Source of the DNA: Mesorhizobium intechi
GTDB lineage: Bacteria > Pseudomonadota > Alphaproteobacteria > Rhizobiales > Rhizobiaceae
NCBI RefSeq assembly: GCF_002879535.1
Contig: NZ_PNOT02000368.1
Span: forward strand, 1-64,000
Direction of reading: 5' to 3'
Length of the DNA: 64,000 nt
Below the pieces are notes generated by a model, which ran no database searches, had not been told where the DNA came from, and worked only from the letters and a program-made list of their open reading frames with translations. Positions 17,530 to 26,886 of this stretch are shown piece after piece. Position 1 is the first letter of the stretch. Every line of letters starts with the position of its first letter. The translations under genes and the position numbers were made by a program.

Positions 17530-18006
17530 CTACCTGAAAACCCTCTCTATTTCAGTCAAAGTCACCGTGTCGTCGGATTTTTTGCAATACCAGATGATCA
17601 GCGCGATAGGACCGATGGGGAACAATCCAGCAAGCAGTTGATGCCAACCGCTTCTGTTGATGTCATGCAGCCGGCGAGCGGTCATGGCGAGCGTCGGCAG
17701 AAGGATGGCAAGATTCCAAATCGATGAGATGATTTCATTCTTCACAATGGCATCGACTATGACAAGAACGACGCCGACAATGAAAATGAAAAGATAGGAA
17801 TACCAGAACTCCGAGCGGCTGGCCCTGCCGGAAAAATTCACATAATTTCGAAAGAAGCTTGAAACGGCTTCACTGAAATTCATCGAAGGCGGCATTTCTC
17901 CGAACCGGTTCGCACCGGCTGGCGCCCCTCTGAGAACAAACACCAGCGGCAAGCCGATCAGGATCAAGACGATCAGCCAATGCCATATGGAAAAACTTCC
18001 CATCAT
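17530..18006 (-). CDS. DUF805 family membrane protein
   Basis: Inner-membrane protein of about 158 residues with unknown function. It begins with a membrane helix (IWHWLIVLILIGLPLVFVLR), then the DUF805 hallmark NFSGRASRSEFWYSYLF, two further helices and the closing RRLHDINRSGWHQLL motif followed by a last helix. GAGGGGG just upstream of the paired ATGs at 18006 and 18003 makes either start possible, with 18003 better spaced. The extra N-terminal helix and glycine/proline linker precede the usual domain start. Monocistronic in appearance. Confidence 0.85.
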   Translation of the reverse strand: MMGSFSIWHWLIVLILIGLPLVFVLRGAPAGANRFGEMPPSMNFSEAVSSFFRNYVNFSGRASRSEFWYSYLFIFIVGVVLVIVDAIVKNEIISSIWNLAILLPTLAMTARRLHDINRSGWHQLLAGLFPIGPIALIIWYCKKSDDTVTLTEIERVFR

Positions 18007-18253
18007 CACCCCCTCTGTCGCAGTTTTCTTGAGATGTTGATCCTGCCTCTCCCAGGCAAGAATCAATCCCGTATTGCGCCCGAAAGGCAACGTACACCGC
18101 AAAGTATCGGTGTAAATATCGGATTTTCTGATTGGAAACTCCAACAATTCCGCATGATAGCCTTCGGCCGCTAAACGCGGAGCTTCGAAACGGCAGCCTG
18201 TGACGTGCCGTATGCTTTGTTTCGACGCAATCTCACACTTTCCTGGAACCGCC

Positions 18254-19177
18254 TTAGTTCACGCCCTTCGGCACGTTTTCGGGCGGCACGGTGGTGTCGA
18301 CCACGTTCTGGCGGTGGAAAATGAACAGGCCTGCCAGCACGATGATGCCGGAGCCGATCAGGATGCGCGGACCGGGGACGTCGCCGAAGAACACCAGCCC
18401 GAACACCACGGCCCACAGGAGCAGCGTGTAGTGCAGCGGCGCCAGCGTCGAGGCCGGCGCCAGCTTGAGCGCCCGCGTGATCATCAGATGGGCGCCGCAG
18501 GAAACGATGCCGAGCAACAGCATGGCTCCGAAATCGAGCGCCGAGGGGGTTTGCCAGGCGCCGATGGTCAGCACGCCGCCGACCAGCAGCGTGCCTATCG
18601 TCTGCCATGTCACCAGATTGGTGTCGCTGGTGCCGCGCAGCCGCCGGTTGAGGATGATGGCGAAGGCAAAGGCGATGCTGCCGGCAAGCGCGAAGCCCGA
18701 CGACAACGAGAACGCGGCCGAGGAGGGCTTCAGCATGATCACCACGCCGCAGAAGCCGAGCAGGATCGCCACCCAGCGGCGCCAGCCGACCTTCTCGCCG
18801 AGCAGCAGGTGCGAGAGCGCCGCGACATAGATCGGCCCCGCCATGTAGAAACTCATGACGTCGGCAAGCGGCAGGTAGACGACCGCGGCATAGAAGAGTG
18901 CGGTGTCGAGCGTGGTCATGACGACACGCAAGATCTGCAGTTCAGGGCGTTCCATGCGAAACAGCCTGGCGGTGCCCTGATGCGCGATCATCGGCCCAAG
19001 CACGAAGAAGGCGCCGATGGAGCGGATCAGCACCACCTGGCCGACGGAGAAGCTGGCGACCAGCCACTTGCCCATCGCATCGTTCAGCGCAAACAGGAAG
19101 TCGCCGGCCAGCATCAGCAGAATGCCGGCCAGAAGCACGTTCCTGATTGTGGAGTTCTGCGCAACGGGTTGCGTCAT
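18254..19177 (-). CDS. EamA/DMT-superfamily transporter
   Basis: Ten-helix drug/metabolite-type transporter of 307 residues made of two EamA repeats. Helices can be traced from LLAGILLMLAGDFLFALNDA to the last GSGIIVLAGLFIFH. The ATG at 19177 gives a standard family length. It lies 107 bp downstream of the CodA-like deaminase on the same strand and probably shares its message, which suggests transport of a nucleobase-like substrate or product. Substrate and direction are not visible in the sequence. Confidence 0.87.
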   Translation of the reverse strand: MTQPVAQNSTIRNVLLAGILLMLAGDFLFALNDAMGKWLVASFSVGQVVLIRSIGAFFVLGPMIAHQGTARLFRMERPELQILRVVMTTLDTALFYAAVVYLPLADVMSFYMAGPIYVAALSHLLLGEKVGWRRWVAILLGFCGVVIMLKPSSAAFSLSSGFALAGSIAFAFAIILNRRLRGTSDTNLVTWQTIGTLLVGGVLTIGAWQTPSALDFGAMLLLGIVSCGAHLMITRALKLAPASTLAPLHYTLLLWAVVFGLVFFGDVPGPRILIGSGIIVLAGLFIFHRQNVVDTTVPPENVPKGVN

Positions 19178-19284
19178 GCCGATCCCGATTCCTCCCTCGC
19201 CTAAGGCGCGTCGTAGACGGAAGCGGCGGCTTTGACGAGAAGAATCGGGGAAATCGCGAGACCAGGACCGGGAATCGGCTGGGC

Positions 19285-20565
19285 CTACGTGGCTTTGTGC
19301 CTGCGGTTGACCAGTGCCGGCCTGCCCGGGATGGAAAGCCTTGTATCCTGCCGCGTCCGTTCCGCCACCACCTTGCCCCTGGCGATGACGCAGATGCGCT
19401 CGGCGCGCAGGCGCAGGGCCTCGATCGGATTGCCGGCGTCGAGGACGACGAGGCTGGCGCGCTTGCCGACGGCGAGGCCGAGGTGGTCCAGACCCATGAT
19501 GGCGGCGTTGACGTTGGTGACCATGTCGAAGCAGCGCGCCATGTCGGCCGGGCTCGACATCTGCGCGACGTGCAGGCCCATGAAGGCAACGTCGAGCATG
19601 TCGGCGGTGCCCAGCGAATACCAGGGATCGAGCACGCAATCCTGACCCCAGCCGACACGGATGCCGAGCGCCTGCATCTCCTTGACCCGGGTCAGGCCGC
19701 GGCGCTTTGGAAATGTATCGTGGCGGCCCTGAAGCATGATGTTGATCAGCGGATTGGGGATGGCTGAAACGCCGGCCTCGGCGATCAGCGGCAGAAGCTT
19801 GGAGACATAGTAATTGTCCATCGAATGCATGGAGGTGAGGTGCGAGCCGGCCACCTTGCCCCGCAGGCCAAGGCGCTGCGTTTCATAAGCCAGTTGCTCG
19901 ATGTGGCGCGACAGCGGGTCGTCGGTCTCGTCGCAATGCAGGTCGACCATCAGGCCACGCTTGGCCGCGATCTCGCACAGTTCTGTCACCGAGCGCGTGC
20001 CGTCGGCCATGGTACGCTCGAAATGCGGAATGCCGCCGACGATGTCGACGCCCATGTCCAGCGATCGGATGGTGTTTTCACGCGCCTTCGGCGAGCGGTA
20101 GAATCCGTCCTGCGGAAAGGCCACGAGTTGGAGGTCGATGTAGGGCGCGATCGTTTTCTTGACGTCCAGCAGGGCCTCGACCGCCAACAGCCTGTCGTCG
20201 CAGACGTCGACATGGGTGCGGATGGCGAGCAGGCCCATCGACACCGCCCAGTCGCAATAGGCGAGCGCGCGGTCGCGCACCGCCTCATGCGTCAAAAGCG
20301 GCTTCAGTTCCCCCCATAGCGCAATGCCTTCGAGCAGCGTGCCCGAGGCGTTGATGCGCGGAATGCCGTAGGACAGCGTGGCATCCATATGGAAATGCGG
20401 ATCGACAAAGGGGGGCGAGACCAGATTCCCGCCGGCATCGACCTCGGCCCGGGCGGAGCCTTGCAATTTGGGCTCGATCGCAGCGATCGTCTCGCCGCTG
20501 ACGCCGATATCGGCAACCCTGCCATCCGGCAGCGTTCCACCACGAACGATAAGGTCGAAATCCAT
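19285..20565 (-). CDS. Cytosine deaminase-like amidohydrolase
   Basis: Metal-dependent hydrolase of 426 residues in the CodA branch of the amidohydrolase superfamily. Metal and catalytic residues are present: H57-F-H59 (DPHFHMD), H210 and E213 (LHCDETDDP), H242 (SHLTSMHSM) and D309 (GQDCVLDPWYSLG). In Escherichia coli CodA the last motif is GHDDVFDPWYPLG; here the second aspartate (D314 in CodA) is C310 and the phenylalanine (F316) is leucine. Both positions are known to shape substrate preference in CodA, so the substrate may not be cytosine. Followed by a DMT transporter. Confidence 0.82.
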   Translation of the reverse strand: MDFDLIVRGGTLPDGRVADIGVSGETIAAIEPKLQGSARAEVDAGGNLVSPPFVDPHFHMDATLSYGIPRINASGTLLEGIALWGELKPLLTHEAVRDRALAYCDWAVSMGLLAIRTHVDVCDDRLLAVEALLDVKKTIAPYIDLQLVAFPQDGFYRSPKARENTIRSLDMGVDIVGGIPHFERTMADGTRSVTELCEIAAKRGLMVDLHCDETDDPLSRHIEQLAYETQRLGLRGKVAGSHLTSMHSMDNYYVSKLLPLIAEAGVSAIPNPLINIMLQGRHDTFPKRRGLTRVKEMQALGIRVGWGQDCVLDPWYSLGTADMLDVAFMGLHVAQMSSPADMARCFDMVTNVNAAIMGLDHLGLAVGKRASLVVLDAGNPIEALRLRAERICVIARGKVVAERTRQDTRLSIPGRPALVNRRHKAT

Positions 20566-20717
20566 CTGTCGTCATCTCGCGTGAAGAATCACTTTGCCAT
20601 CGTGTCGCAAAAGACAGCATGACGCAGCGGTTTCTTTCCAGAAGCCGCCAATGGTTCCATCCGGCGACAACTCCCTCTATAAGCCGCCTTCGTCATTCCG
20701 CCACCAAGGATCAGCCT

Positions 20718-22472
20718 TTGTTTCGTTTCTTCCGCTCGACGGAAAACCAGCGCCTGGTCGCAAGGCTGGTCAGGGAATCGTTCCGGGAACATATGTTCGG
20801 ATATGGCGCGGCCATTCTTTCGATGCTGGTAGTGGCTGGCATGACCGCCGCCAGCGCCTGGATCCTGCGCGAAATCACCAATGAATTCGTGATCGACAAG
20901 CGGGTCGACCGCGTCAACATGATTGCCACGGCGGTCGCCGGGATCTTCATCCTCAAGGGCCTCGCCAATTTCGTCCAGGCCTATTTCATGAGCCGGGTCG
21001 GCAATGCCATCATCGCCGACCGGCAGCGCAAGATCTACGACCGCATCCTGGCGCAAGGCATCGAATTCTACCATTCGACCCCGTCATCCGACCTGATCAC
21101 CCGCATGACCAACAATGCCCAGGCGGCACGCAACGTGCTCGACCTGATCGTCACCTCCTATGTGCGCGATCTGGTGACCCTGCTTGCCTTGATTGGTGTC
21201 ATGGTCTGGCAGCAGCCGGTGCTTTCGCTGATCTGCTTCGTCGCCGGGCCTGTGGCCATCTATGGCGTCAACCGCATCCTGAAGCGGGTGCGCAAGTTCG
21301 CCGCCATGGAGTTCCGCTCGGTTGGCCAGATCATTCAGGTGATGCAGGAAACCGCTATCGGCGTGCGCGTGGTCAAATCCTTCAACCTCGAAAGCTTGAT
21401 GCGCCAGCGCATGTACAAGGCGGTGGCGGACGTCGAGGATCGTGCCAACAACATTGCCGCGCTGGAATCGCTGACCAGCCCGGTGATGGAGACGCTGGCC
21501 GGGCTGGCGATCGCCGGCGCCGTCATGGTCAGCGGCCTGCTGGTTCTGCAGGGCGGCCAGATGCCCGGCAACATCATGGCGTTCATCGCGGCGCTGCTGC
21601 TCGCCTATGAACCGGCAAAGCGCCTGGCGCGCGTGCGCATATCCCTGGAAAGCGGCATAGTCGGCGTGCGCATGATGTTCCAGCTCGCCGACGAGCCGCT
21701 GACGTTGGCCGAGAAGCCCGATGCACAGCCACTTCGGGCCGGACCAGGCGAGATCCGGTTCGACGCCGTCAGCTTCGCCTACCAGAATGGCCCCCAGGTG
21801 CTGGATAGGTTCGACCTGACCTTTGCGCCGGGAAAGATGACGGCGCTGGTCGGGCCTTCCGGCGGCGGCAAGTCGACGATCCTGAACCTGATCATGCGCA
21901 TGTATGACCCGAAGCACGGCAAGGTGCTGCTCGACGGCCAGGACATTTCCCATGCCACGCTCGCCTCGCTGCGGGAAAAGATCGCCTATGTCAGCCAGGA
22001 CACGTTCCTGTTTGCCGGCACCATCATGCACAACATCCGGCTTGGGCGGCAGGACGCGACCGATGAAGAGGTGATTGCCGCGGCCAAAGCCGCCAACGCG
22101 CATGACTTCATCATGGCGCAGCCGATGGGCTACGAGACCGATGTCGGCGAGAATGGCGGCCTGTTGTCGGGCGGCCAGCGCCAGCGCATCTCGATTGCGC
22201 GCGCCATGCTGCGCAACGCCGAAATCCTGCTGCTCGACGAAGCGACCAGCGCGCTCGACGCCGAATCCGAAGCGCTGTTCCGCGACGCGCTGCAGCAGCT
22301 GACTGAAGGACGCACGACGATCGTCATCGCGCACCGTCTGTCGACCGTGCACCAGGCCGACACGATCGTCGTGCTGGAAGGCGGCAAGCTGGTGGAGAGC
22401 GGGCCGCATCGTGCTCTGCTCGCGCAGGGCGGGCTCTACCAGAAGCTTTATGAGTACCAGCTTATGCCGTGA
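20718..22472 (+). CDS. ABC exporter, fused membrane and ATPase domains (MsbA-like)
   Basis: Half-transporter of about 584 residues that should work as a homodimer in the inner membrane. Six helices (about 25-310) precede a nucleotide-binding domain with Walker A GPSGGGKST near 379-387, signature LSGGQ near 482, Walker B ILLLDEA near 503 and the H-loop IVIAHRLST. The start is taken as TTG 20718 because AAGGA lies 7 nt upstream and the protein then begins at FRFFRSTENQ; an in-frame ATG at 20619 would add 33 non-family-like residues. Related proteins export lipids or glycolipids; the substrate is unknown. Confidence 0.88.
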   Translation: MFRFFRSTENQRLVARLVRESFREHMFGYGAAILSMLVVAGMTAASAWILREITNEFVIDKRVDRVNMIATAVAGIFILKGLANFVQAYFMSRVGNAIIADRQRKIYDRILAQGIEFYHSTPSSDLITRMTNNAQAARNVLDLIVTSYVRDLVTLLALIGVMVWQQPVLSLICFVAGPVAIYGVNRILKRVRKFAAMEFRSVGQIIQVMQETAIGVRVVKSFNLESLMRQRMYKAVADVEDRANNIAALESLTSPVMETLAGLAIAGAVMVSGLLVLQGGQMPGNIMAFIAALLLAYEPAKRLARVRISLESGIVGVRMMFQLADEPLTLAEKPDAQPLRAGPGEIRFDAVSFAYQNGPQVLDRFDLTFAPGKMTALVGPSGGGKSTILNLIMRMYDPKHGKVLLDGQDISHATLASLREKIAYVSQDTFLFAGTIMHNIRLGRQDATDEEVIAAAKAANAHDFIMAQPMGYETDVGENGGLLSGGQRQRISIARAMLRNAEILLLDEATSALDAESEALFRDALQQLTEGRTTIVIAHRLSTVHQADTIVVLEGGKLVESGPHRALLAQGGLYQKLYEYQLMP

Positions 22473-22489
22473 GGGCGGCGCCTTCCCTC

Positions 22490-22517
22490 CTCCCCTCGTG
22501 GGAGAAGGAAAAAAGAG
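22490..22517. repeat. Diverged hairpin repeat between convergent genes
   Basis: The pyrimidine/purine blocks CCTTCCCTCCTCCCC and GGGAGAAGG flank a short TCGT loop and resemble the hairpins at 2771-2798 and 25157-25181, but the stem is imperfect. It lies between the stop codons of the exporter and ilvD and may act as a weak terminator for both. Confidence 0.45.
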
Positions 22518-22524
22518 GTGCGTG

Positions 22525-24369
22525 CTACTCCGGCACTTTCCGCACCGCACCCTTGTCGGCGCTGGTGGCGAAGGCGGCGTAGGCGCGCAGCGCGGTCGTC
22601 ACCTTGCGCTTGCGCTTTTCCTCCGGTTTCCAGGCCAGGGCGCCCTTGGCTTCCATCGCCGCCCGGCGCGCTTCAAGTTCGGCGTCGCTGACGGCGAGGC
22701 GGATGGTGCGGTTGGGGATGTCGATCTCGATTGTGTCGCCTTCCTGCACCAGTCCGATCGTGCCGCCTTCTGCGGCTTCCGGCGACGCATGACCGATCGA
22801 CAAGCCGGACGTGCCCCCGGAGAAGCGGCCGTCGGTGACCAGTGCGCAGGCCTTGCCGAGGCCCTTCGACTTCAGATAGCTGGTCGGATAGAGCATTTCC
22901 TGCATGCCGGGGCCGCCGCGCGGCCCTTCGTAGCGGATGACAACGACATCGCCGGCCTTGATCTCGTTGGACAGGATTGCCTTGACCGAAGCATCCTGGC
23001 TTTCGAACACACGGGCCGGGCCGGTGAACTTCAGGATCGACTCGTCGACGCCGGCCGTCTTCACGATGCAGCCGTCGAGCGCCAGATTGCCTTTCAGCAC
23101 GGCAAGACCGCCATCTTTCGAGAACGGCGTTTCCGCGGAACGAATGACACCCTTTTCACGATCGAGATCGAGCTCGTCCCATCGGCGGTCCTGGCTGAAG
23201 GCGACCTGGGTCGGCACGCCGCCGGGAGCGGCGAGGAAGAAGTCGCGCACATTCTGGCTGGAGGTGCGGGAAATATCCCAATGATCGAGCGCCTCGCCGA
23301 GGCTTGATGTGTGCACGGTCGGCAGGTCGCGGTTGATCAGGCCGGCATTGTCGAGCTGGCCCAGGATGGCCATGATGCCGCCGGCACGGTGGACGTCTTC
23401 CATGTGGACGTCGGACTTGGCCGGCGCCACTTTGCAGAGGACAGGGACACGCCGTGACAGCCGGTCGATGTCCTCCATCGTGAAGTCGACCTCGCCTTCA
23501 TGGGCGGCGGCCAGGATGTGCAGCACGGTGTTGGTCGAGCCGCCCATGGCGATGTCGAGTGTCATGGCATTCTCGAAGGCGCCCTTCGAGGCGATGCTGC
23601 GCGGCAGCGCCGTCTCGTCATCCTGCTCGTAATAGCGCTGGGCGAGATCGACGACGAGATGGCCGGCCTCGACGAACAGCCGCTTGCGGTCCGCATGCGT
23701 GGCCAGTGTCGAACCGTTGCCCGGCAGTGACAGTCCGAGCGCCTCGGTCAGGCAGTTCATGGAATTGGCGGTGAACATGCCCGAGCAGGACCCGCAGGTC
23801 GGACAGGCCGAGCGCTCGATGACCTTGACGTCCTCGTCGGAGATCTTGTCGTCAGCGGCGGCGACCATCGCGTCGACCAGGTCGAGCGCCTGGGTCTTGC
23901 CGGCCAGCACCACCTTGCCCGCTTCCATCGGCCCGCCGGAGACGAAGACGGTCGGGATGTTGAGGCGCAGCGAGGCCATCAGCATGCCGGGGGTGATCTT
24001 GTCGCAATTGGAAATGCAGACCATGGCGTCGGCGCAGTGGGCGTTGACCATGTATTCGACGGAATCGGCGATCAACTCCCGCGACGGCAGCGAATAAAGC
24101 ATGCCGTCATGGCCCATGGCGATGCCGTCATCGACGGCGATGGTGTTGAATTCCTTGGCGACGCCGCCGGCCTTCTCGATCTCGCGTGCCACCAGCTGGC
24201 CGAGGTCCTTCAAATGCACATGGCCCGGCACGAACTGGGTGAAGGAGTTGACCACCGCGATGATCGGCTTGCCGAAATCGGAATCCTTCATGCCGGTAGC
24301 GCGCCAGAGGCCGCGGGCGCCGGCCATGTTGCGGCCATGGGTGGTGGTGCGGGAGCGATAGGCAGGCAT
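22525..24369 (-). CDS. ilvD: Dihydroxy-acid dehydratase
   Basis: Fe-S enzyme of branched-chain amino acid and pantothenate synthesis that dehydrates dihydroxyisovalerate and dihydroxymethylvalerate to the keto acids. The 614 residues are full length. Cluster ligands are visible in SNCDKITPG and [16 protein letters not shown], and the C-terminal [16 protein letters not shown] motif is intact. ATG 24369 is preceded by AAGGA with 7-nt spacing. It stands alone, as is common in rhizobia, with a 266-bp divergent gap to the VOC gene. Confidence 0.97.
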   Translation of the reverse strand: MPAYRSRTTTHGRNMAGARGLWRATGMKDSDFGKPIIAVVNSFTQFVPGHVHLKDLGQLVAREIEKAGGVAKEFNTIAVDDGIAMGHDGMLYSLPSRELIADSVEYMVNAHCADAMVCISNCDKITPGMLMASLRLNIPTVFVSGGPMEAGKVVLAGKTQALDLVDAMVAAADDKISDEDVKVIERSACPTCGSCSGMFTANSMNCLTEALGLSLPGNGSTLATHADRKRLFVEAGHLVVDLAQRYYEQDDETALPRSIASKGAFENAMTLDIAMGGSTNTVLHILAAAHEGEVDFTMEDIDRLSRRVPVLCKVAPAKSDVHMEDVHRAGGIMAILGQLDNAGLINRDLPTVHTSSLGEALDHWDISRTSSQNVRDFFLAAPGGVPTQVAFSQDRRWDELDLDREKGVIRSAETPFSKDGGLAVLKGNLALDGCIVKTAGVDESILKFTGPARVFESQDASVKAILSNEIKAGDVVVIRYEGPRGGPGMQEMLYPTSYLKSKGLGKACALVTDGRFSGGTSGLSIGHASPEAAEGGTIGLVQEGDTIEIDIPNRTIRLAVSDAELEARRAAMEAKGALAWKPEEKRKRKVTTALRAYAAFATSADKGAVRKVPE

Positions 24370-24635
24370 GTTTTTTCCTTGGTGGCTGGCCTCGGCCCAG
24401 GAATGGCGCGGGGGAGCTGAATTCGGATCGCTGGCTTTATAGACGCGCAAGTATGGTCTGGCCACATTTTTGCAATGCGCCAGAGTCTCGCGAAAAACGT
24501 GAGCTCCCGAAAAAATTACACGCCGCTGTCGGATCGCGTCGCGCAGGACCGTCCTTGGGCAGACGGCGCGGAGATGGCACCATTCTCGGAGTCACCCGTT
24601 TCATCGTAACAGCAAAAGCAACCGAGGAGCACGAC

Positions 24636-25106
24636 ATGCAAAAGATCACCACCTGCCTGTGGTTCGACGATCAGGCCGAAGAGGCAATGGATTTCTACGT
24701 CTCCATCTTCAAGAATTCGAAGGTGCTGAGCGTGATGCGTTGGCCCGAAGGCCACGCCGATGAAGGCAAAGCGCTGGTGACCACGTTCGAACTCGACGGT
24801 GTGCAGTTCCAGGCGCTCAACGGCGGACCGCAATTCAAGTTCAACGAGGCGATGTCACAGTCGATCACCTGCAAGACGCAAGAAGAGGTGGATTATTTCT
24901 GGGACAGGCTCATCGAAGGTGGCGGCGAACCGTCGCAATGCAGCTGGCTGAAGGACAAGTTCGGCGTCTCCTGGCAGGTCGTGCCGGAACAGCTGCCGCG
25001 ACTGCTTCTGGATGCGGACCGGGCCAAGGCCGGCCGGGTGATGTCGGCGATGATGCAGATGAGCAAGATCGATATCGCCAAGATCGAAGAGGCGGCGAAA
25101 GGCTGA
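24636..25106 (+). CDS. VOC-family protein (PhnB/glyoxalase-like)
   Basis: Small cytoplasmic protein of 156 residues with the 3-demethylubiquinone-methyltransferase-like/PhnB variant of the VOC fold. The start MQKITTCLWFDDQAEEAMDF and the motif KFGVSWQVVP near the end are typical for this group. The C-terminal alpha-helical tail with VMSAMMQMSKIDIAKIE is also conserved in relatives. ATG 24636 has GAGGAG about 8 nt upstream. Function is not known; many members are of unassigned activity despite the methyltransferase name. Confidence 0.85.
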   Translation: MQKITTCLWFDDQAEEAMDFYVSIFKNSKVLSVMRWPEGHADEGKALVTTFELDGVQFQALNGGPQFKFNEAMSQSITCKTQEEVDYFWDRLIEGGGEPSQCSWLKDKFGVSWQVVPEQLPRLLLDADRAKAGRVMSAMMQMSKIDIAKIEEAAKG

Positions 25107-25140
25107 GTATAGCCTTCGACGTCGGCGCCGCCCCTCATTC

Positions 25141-25181
25141 GTCGCCTTCGGCGACACCTTCTCCCCGTGAAGGGGAGAAGG
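25141..25181. repeat. Two-hairpin intergenic repeat
   Basis: A 6-bp hairpin GTCGCC-TTC-GGCGAC (25141-25155) is followed by a perfect 10-bp hairpin CCTTCTCCCC-GTGAA-GGGGAGAAGG (25157-25181). It is a member of the family seen at 2746-2868 and lies between the converging ends of the VOC and prfC genes, where it may also help end transcription. Confidence 0.75.
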
Positions 25182-25193
25182 AAACTGTCTGGG

Positions 25194-26786
25194 TCACGCC
25201 GCCTTGTCGCGGACCTGGTAGTCCTTGATGGTGGCGAAGCGGATCGCTTTCCAGCGCTCGGCTTCGTAGTTGAGCGAGAAAGCGTGCTGGGCCAGAAACA
25301 CCGGGTCGTTGTCGAGGTCCCTTGCGATGTCGCCGCGATGCGCCTCGATGAAGCGAAGCGTCTCGGCCTTGTCGTCGGCCGAGATCCACCGGCAGACGGA
25401 AAAGCGCGACATTTCGAATTCGACCGGCAGCGTGTATTCGAAGTTCAGCCGCTCCTTCAACACGTCGAGTTGCAGGGCGCCGACCACGCCGACGATGGCC
25501 GGTGAGCCATCCTCGGGCGAGAACAGCTGCACGACGCCTTCCTCGGCCATTTGGTGCAGCGCTTCCTTGAGCTTCTTCGCCTTCATGGCGTCGCCGAGGC
25601 GCACGCGGCGCAGGATTTCCGGGGCGAAGTTCGGCACGCCCCTGAAAAGAATCTCCTCGCCCTCGGTCAGCGTGTCACCGATGCGCAGCGTGCCATGGTT
25701 GGGAATGCCGACGACGTCGCCGGCAAAGGCTTCATCCGCCGTGACGCGGGTGCGGGCGAAGAAGAACTGCGGCGCCGACAGGCTCAAAGGCTTGCCCGTG
25801 CGCACCAGCTTGGCTTTCATCCCGCGCTCGAGCTTGCCGGAGCAGACGCGCACGAAAGCGATACGGTCGCGGTGGTTGGGATCCATGTTGGCCTGGATCT
25901 TGAAGACGAAGGAGGTCATCTTGTCCTCGGTCGCCTCGACCTTGCGGGTGTCGGCCTCCTGCGCGCGCGGCGGCGGCCCGAAGGCGCCGAGCGCCTCGAT
26001 CAGGTCGCGCACGCCATAATTGCGCAGCGCCGAGCCAAAATAGACGGGCGTTAGGTGGCCCTCACGAAACGCGTCGATGTCGAGCGGCCGGCAAGCCTCC
26101 CGCGCGAGTTCCAGTTCCTCGATGAAGGCCTCGCGCTCGTTCTCCGGCAGCAGCCCGGCGACGCGGTTGGAATCGGGACCGTTGACCGGCGTGCGTTCCT
26201 TCTCGTCGTCGCCCTTGCGCACCGCGTTCAACGCTAGGTGATAGGTGCCGGAAAACGTCCTGCCGCGGCCGATCGGCCAGGTGATGGGTGCGGTATCCAG
26301 CGCCAGCTTCTGCTCGATCTCGTCCAGAATCTCGAACGGGTCGCGGCTTTCGCGGTCCATCTTGTTGACGAAGGTGATGATCGGAATGTCGCGCAGCCGG
26401 CAGACTTCGAACAGTTTCAGGGTGCGCGGCTCGATGCCCTTGGCGGCGTCGATGACCATGACGGCCGAGTCGACCGCCGACAGCGTGCGGTAGGTATCGT
26501 CGGCGAAATCCTCGTGGCCCGGCGTGTCGAGCAGGTTGAAGACGTTGTCCTCATACTCGAAGGTCATCACCGAGGTGACGACCGAAATGCCGCGCTCGCG
26601 CTCGATCTTCATCCAGTCGGAGCGCGTCTGGATCTTGTCCTTCTTGGCCTTGACCTCGCCGGCAAGCTGGATGGCGCCGCCGAACAGCAGCAGCTTTTCC
26701 GTGAGCGTCGTCTTGCCGGCGTCGGGGTGCGCGATGATCGCGAAGGTGCGGCGGCGCGCCACTTCCTCTGGTATTGTTTCGGGCAT
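25194..26786 (-). CDS. prfC: Peptide chain release factor 3
   Basis: Translational GTPase that recycles RF1/RF2 from the ribosome. At 530 residues it matches the E. coli length of 529. G1 is AHPDAGKTT near 18-26, the switch region ERERGISVVTSVMTF is RF3-like, G3 is DTPGHEDF and G4 is NKMDRESRDP. C-terminal domains II and III are complete. ATG 26786 gives the conserved N-terminus MPETIPEEVARRRTFAIIAH. The gene is monocistronic in this context. Confidence 0.96.
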   Translation of the reverse strand: MPETIPEEVARRRTFAIIAHPDAGKTTLTEKLLLFGGAIQLAGEVKAKKDKIQTRSDWMKIERERGISVVTSVMTFEYEDNVFNLLDTPGHEDFADDTYRTLSAVDSAVMVIDAAKGIEPRTLKLFEVCRLRDIPIITFVNKMDRESRDPFEILDEIEQKLALDTAPITWPIGRGRTFSGTYHLALNAVRKGDDEKERTPVNGPDSNRVAGLLPENEREAFIEELELAREACRPLDIDAFREGHLTPVYFGSALRNYGVRDLIEALGAFGPPPRAQEADTRKVEATEDKMTSFVFKIQANMDPNHRDRIAFVRVCSGKLERGMKAKLVRTGKPLSLSAPQFFFARTRVTADEAFAGDVVGIPNHGTLRIGDTLTEGEEILFRGVPNFAPEILRRVRLGDAMKAKKLKEALHQMAEEGVVQLFSPEDGSPAIVGVVGALQLDVLKERLNFEYTLPVEFEMSRFSVCRWISADDKAETLRFIEAHRGDIARDLDNDPVFLAQHAFSLNYEAERWKAIRFATIKDYQVRDKAA

Positions 26787-26886
26787 TCTCTGGGATTTCC
26801 GTGTGACAGGCCGGGCTTCTAGCAGCGTAGTGCCGGGCTGTCGACCGGTCCGGCGGCGCGGACGCCGCCGGATGCCATGGCTTGCC

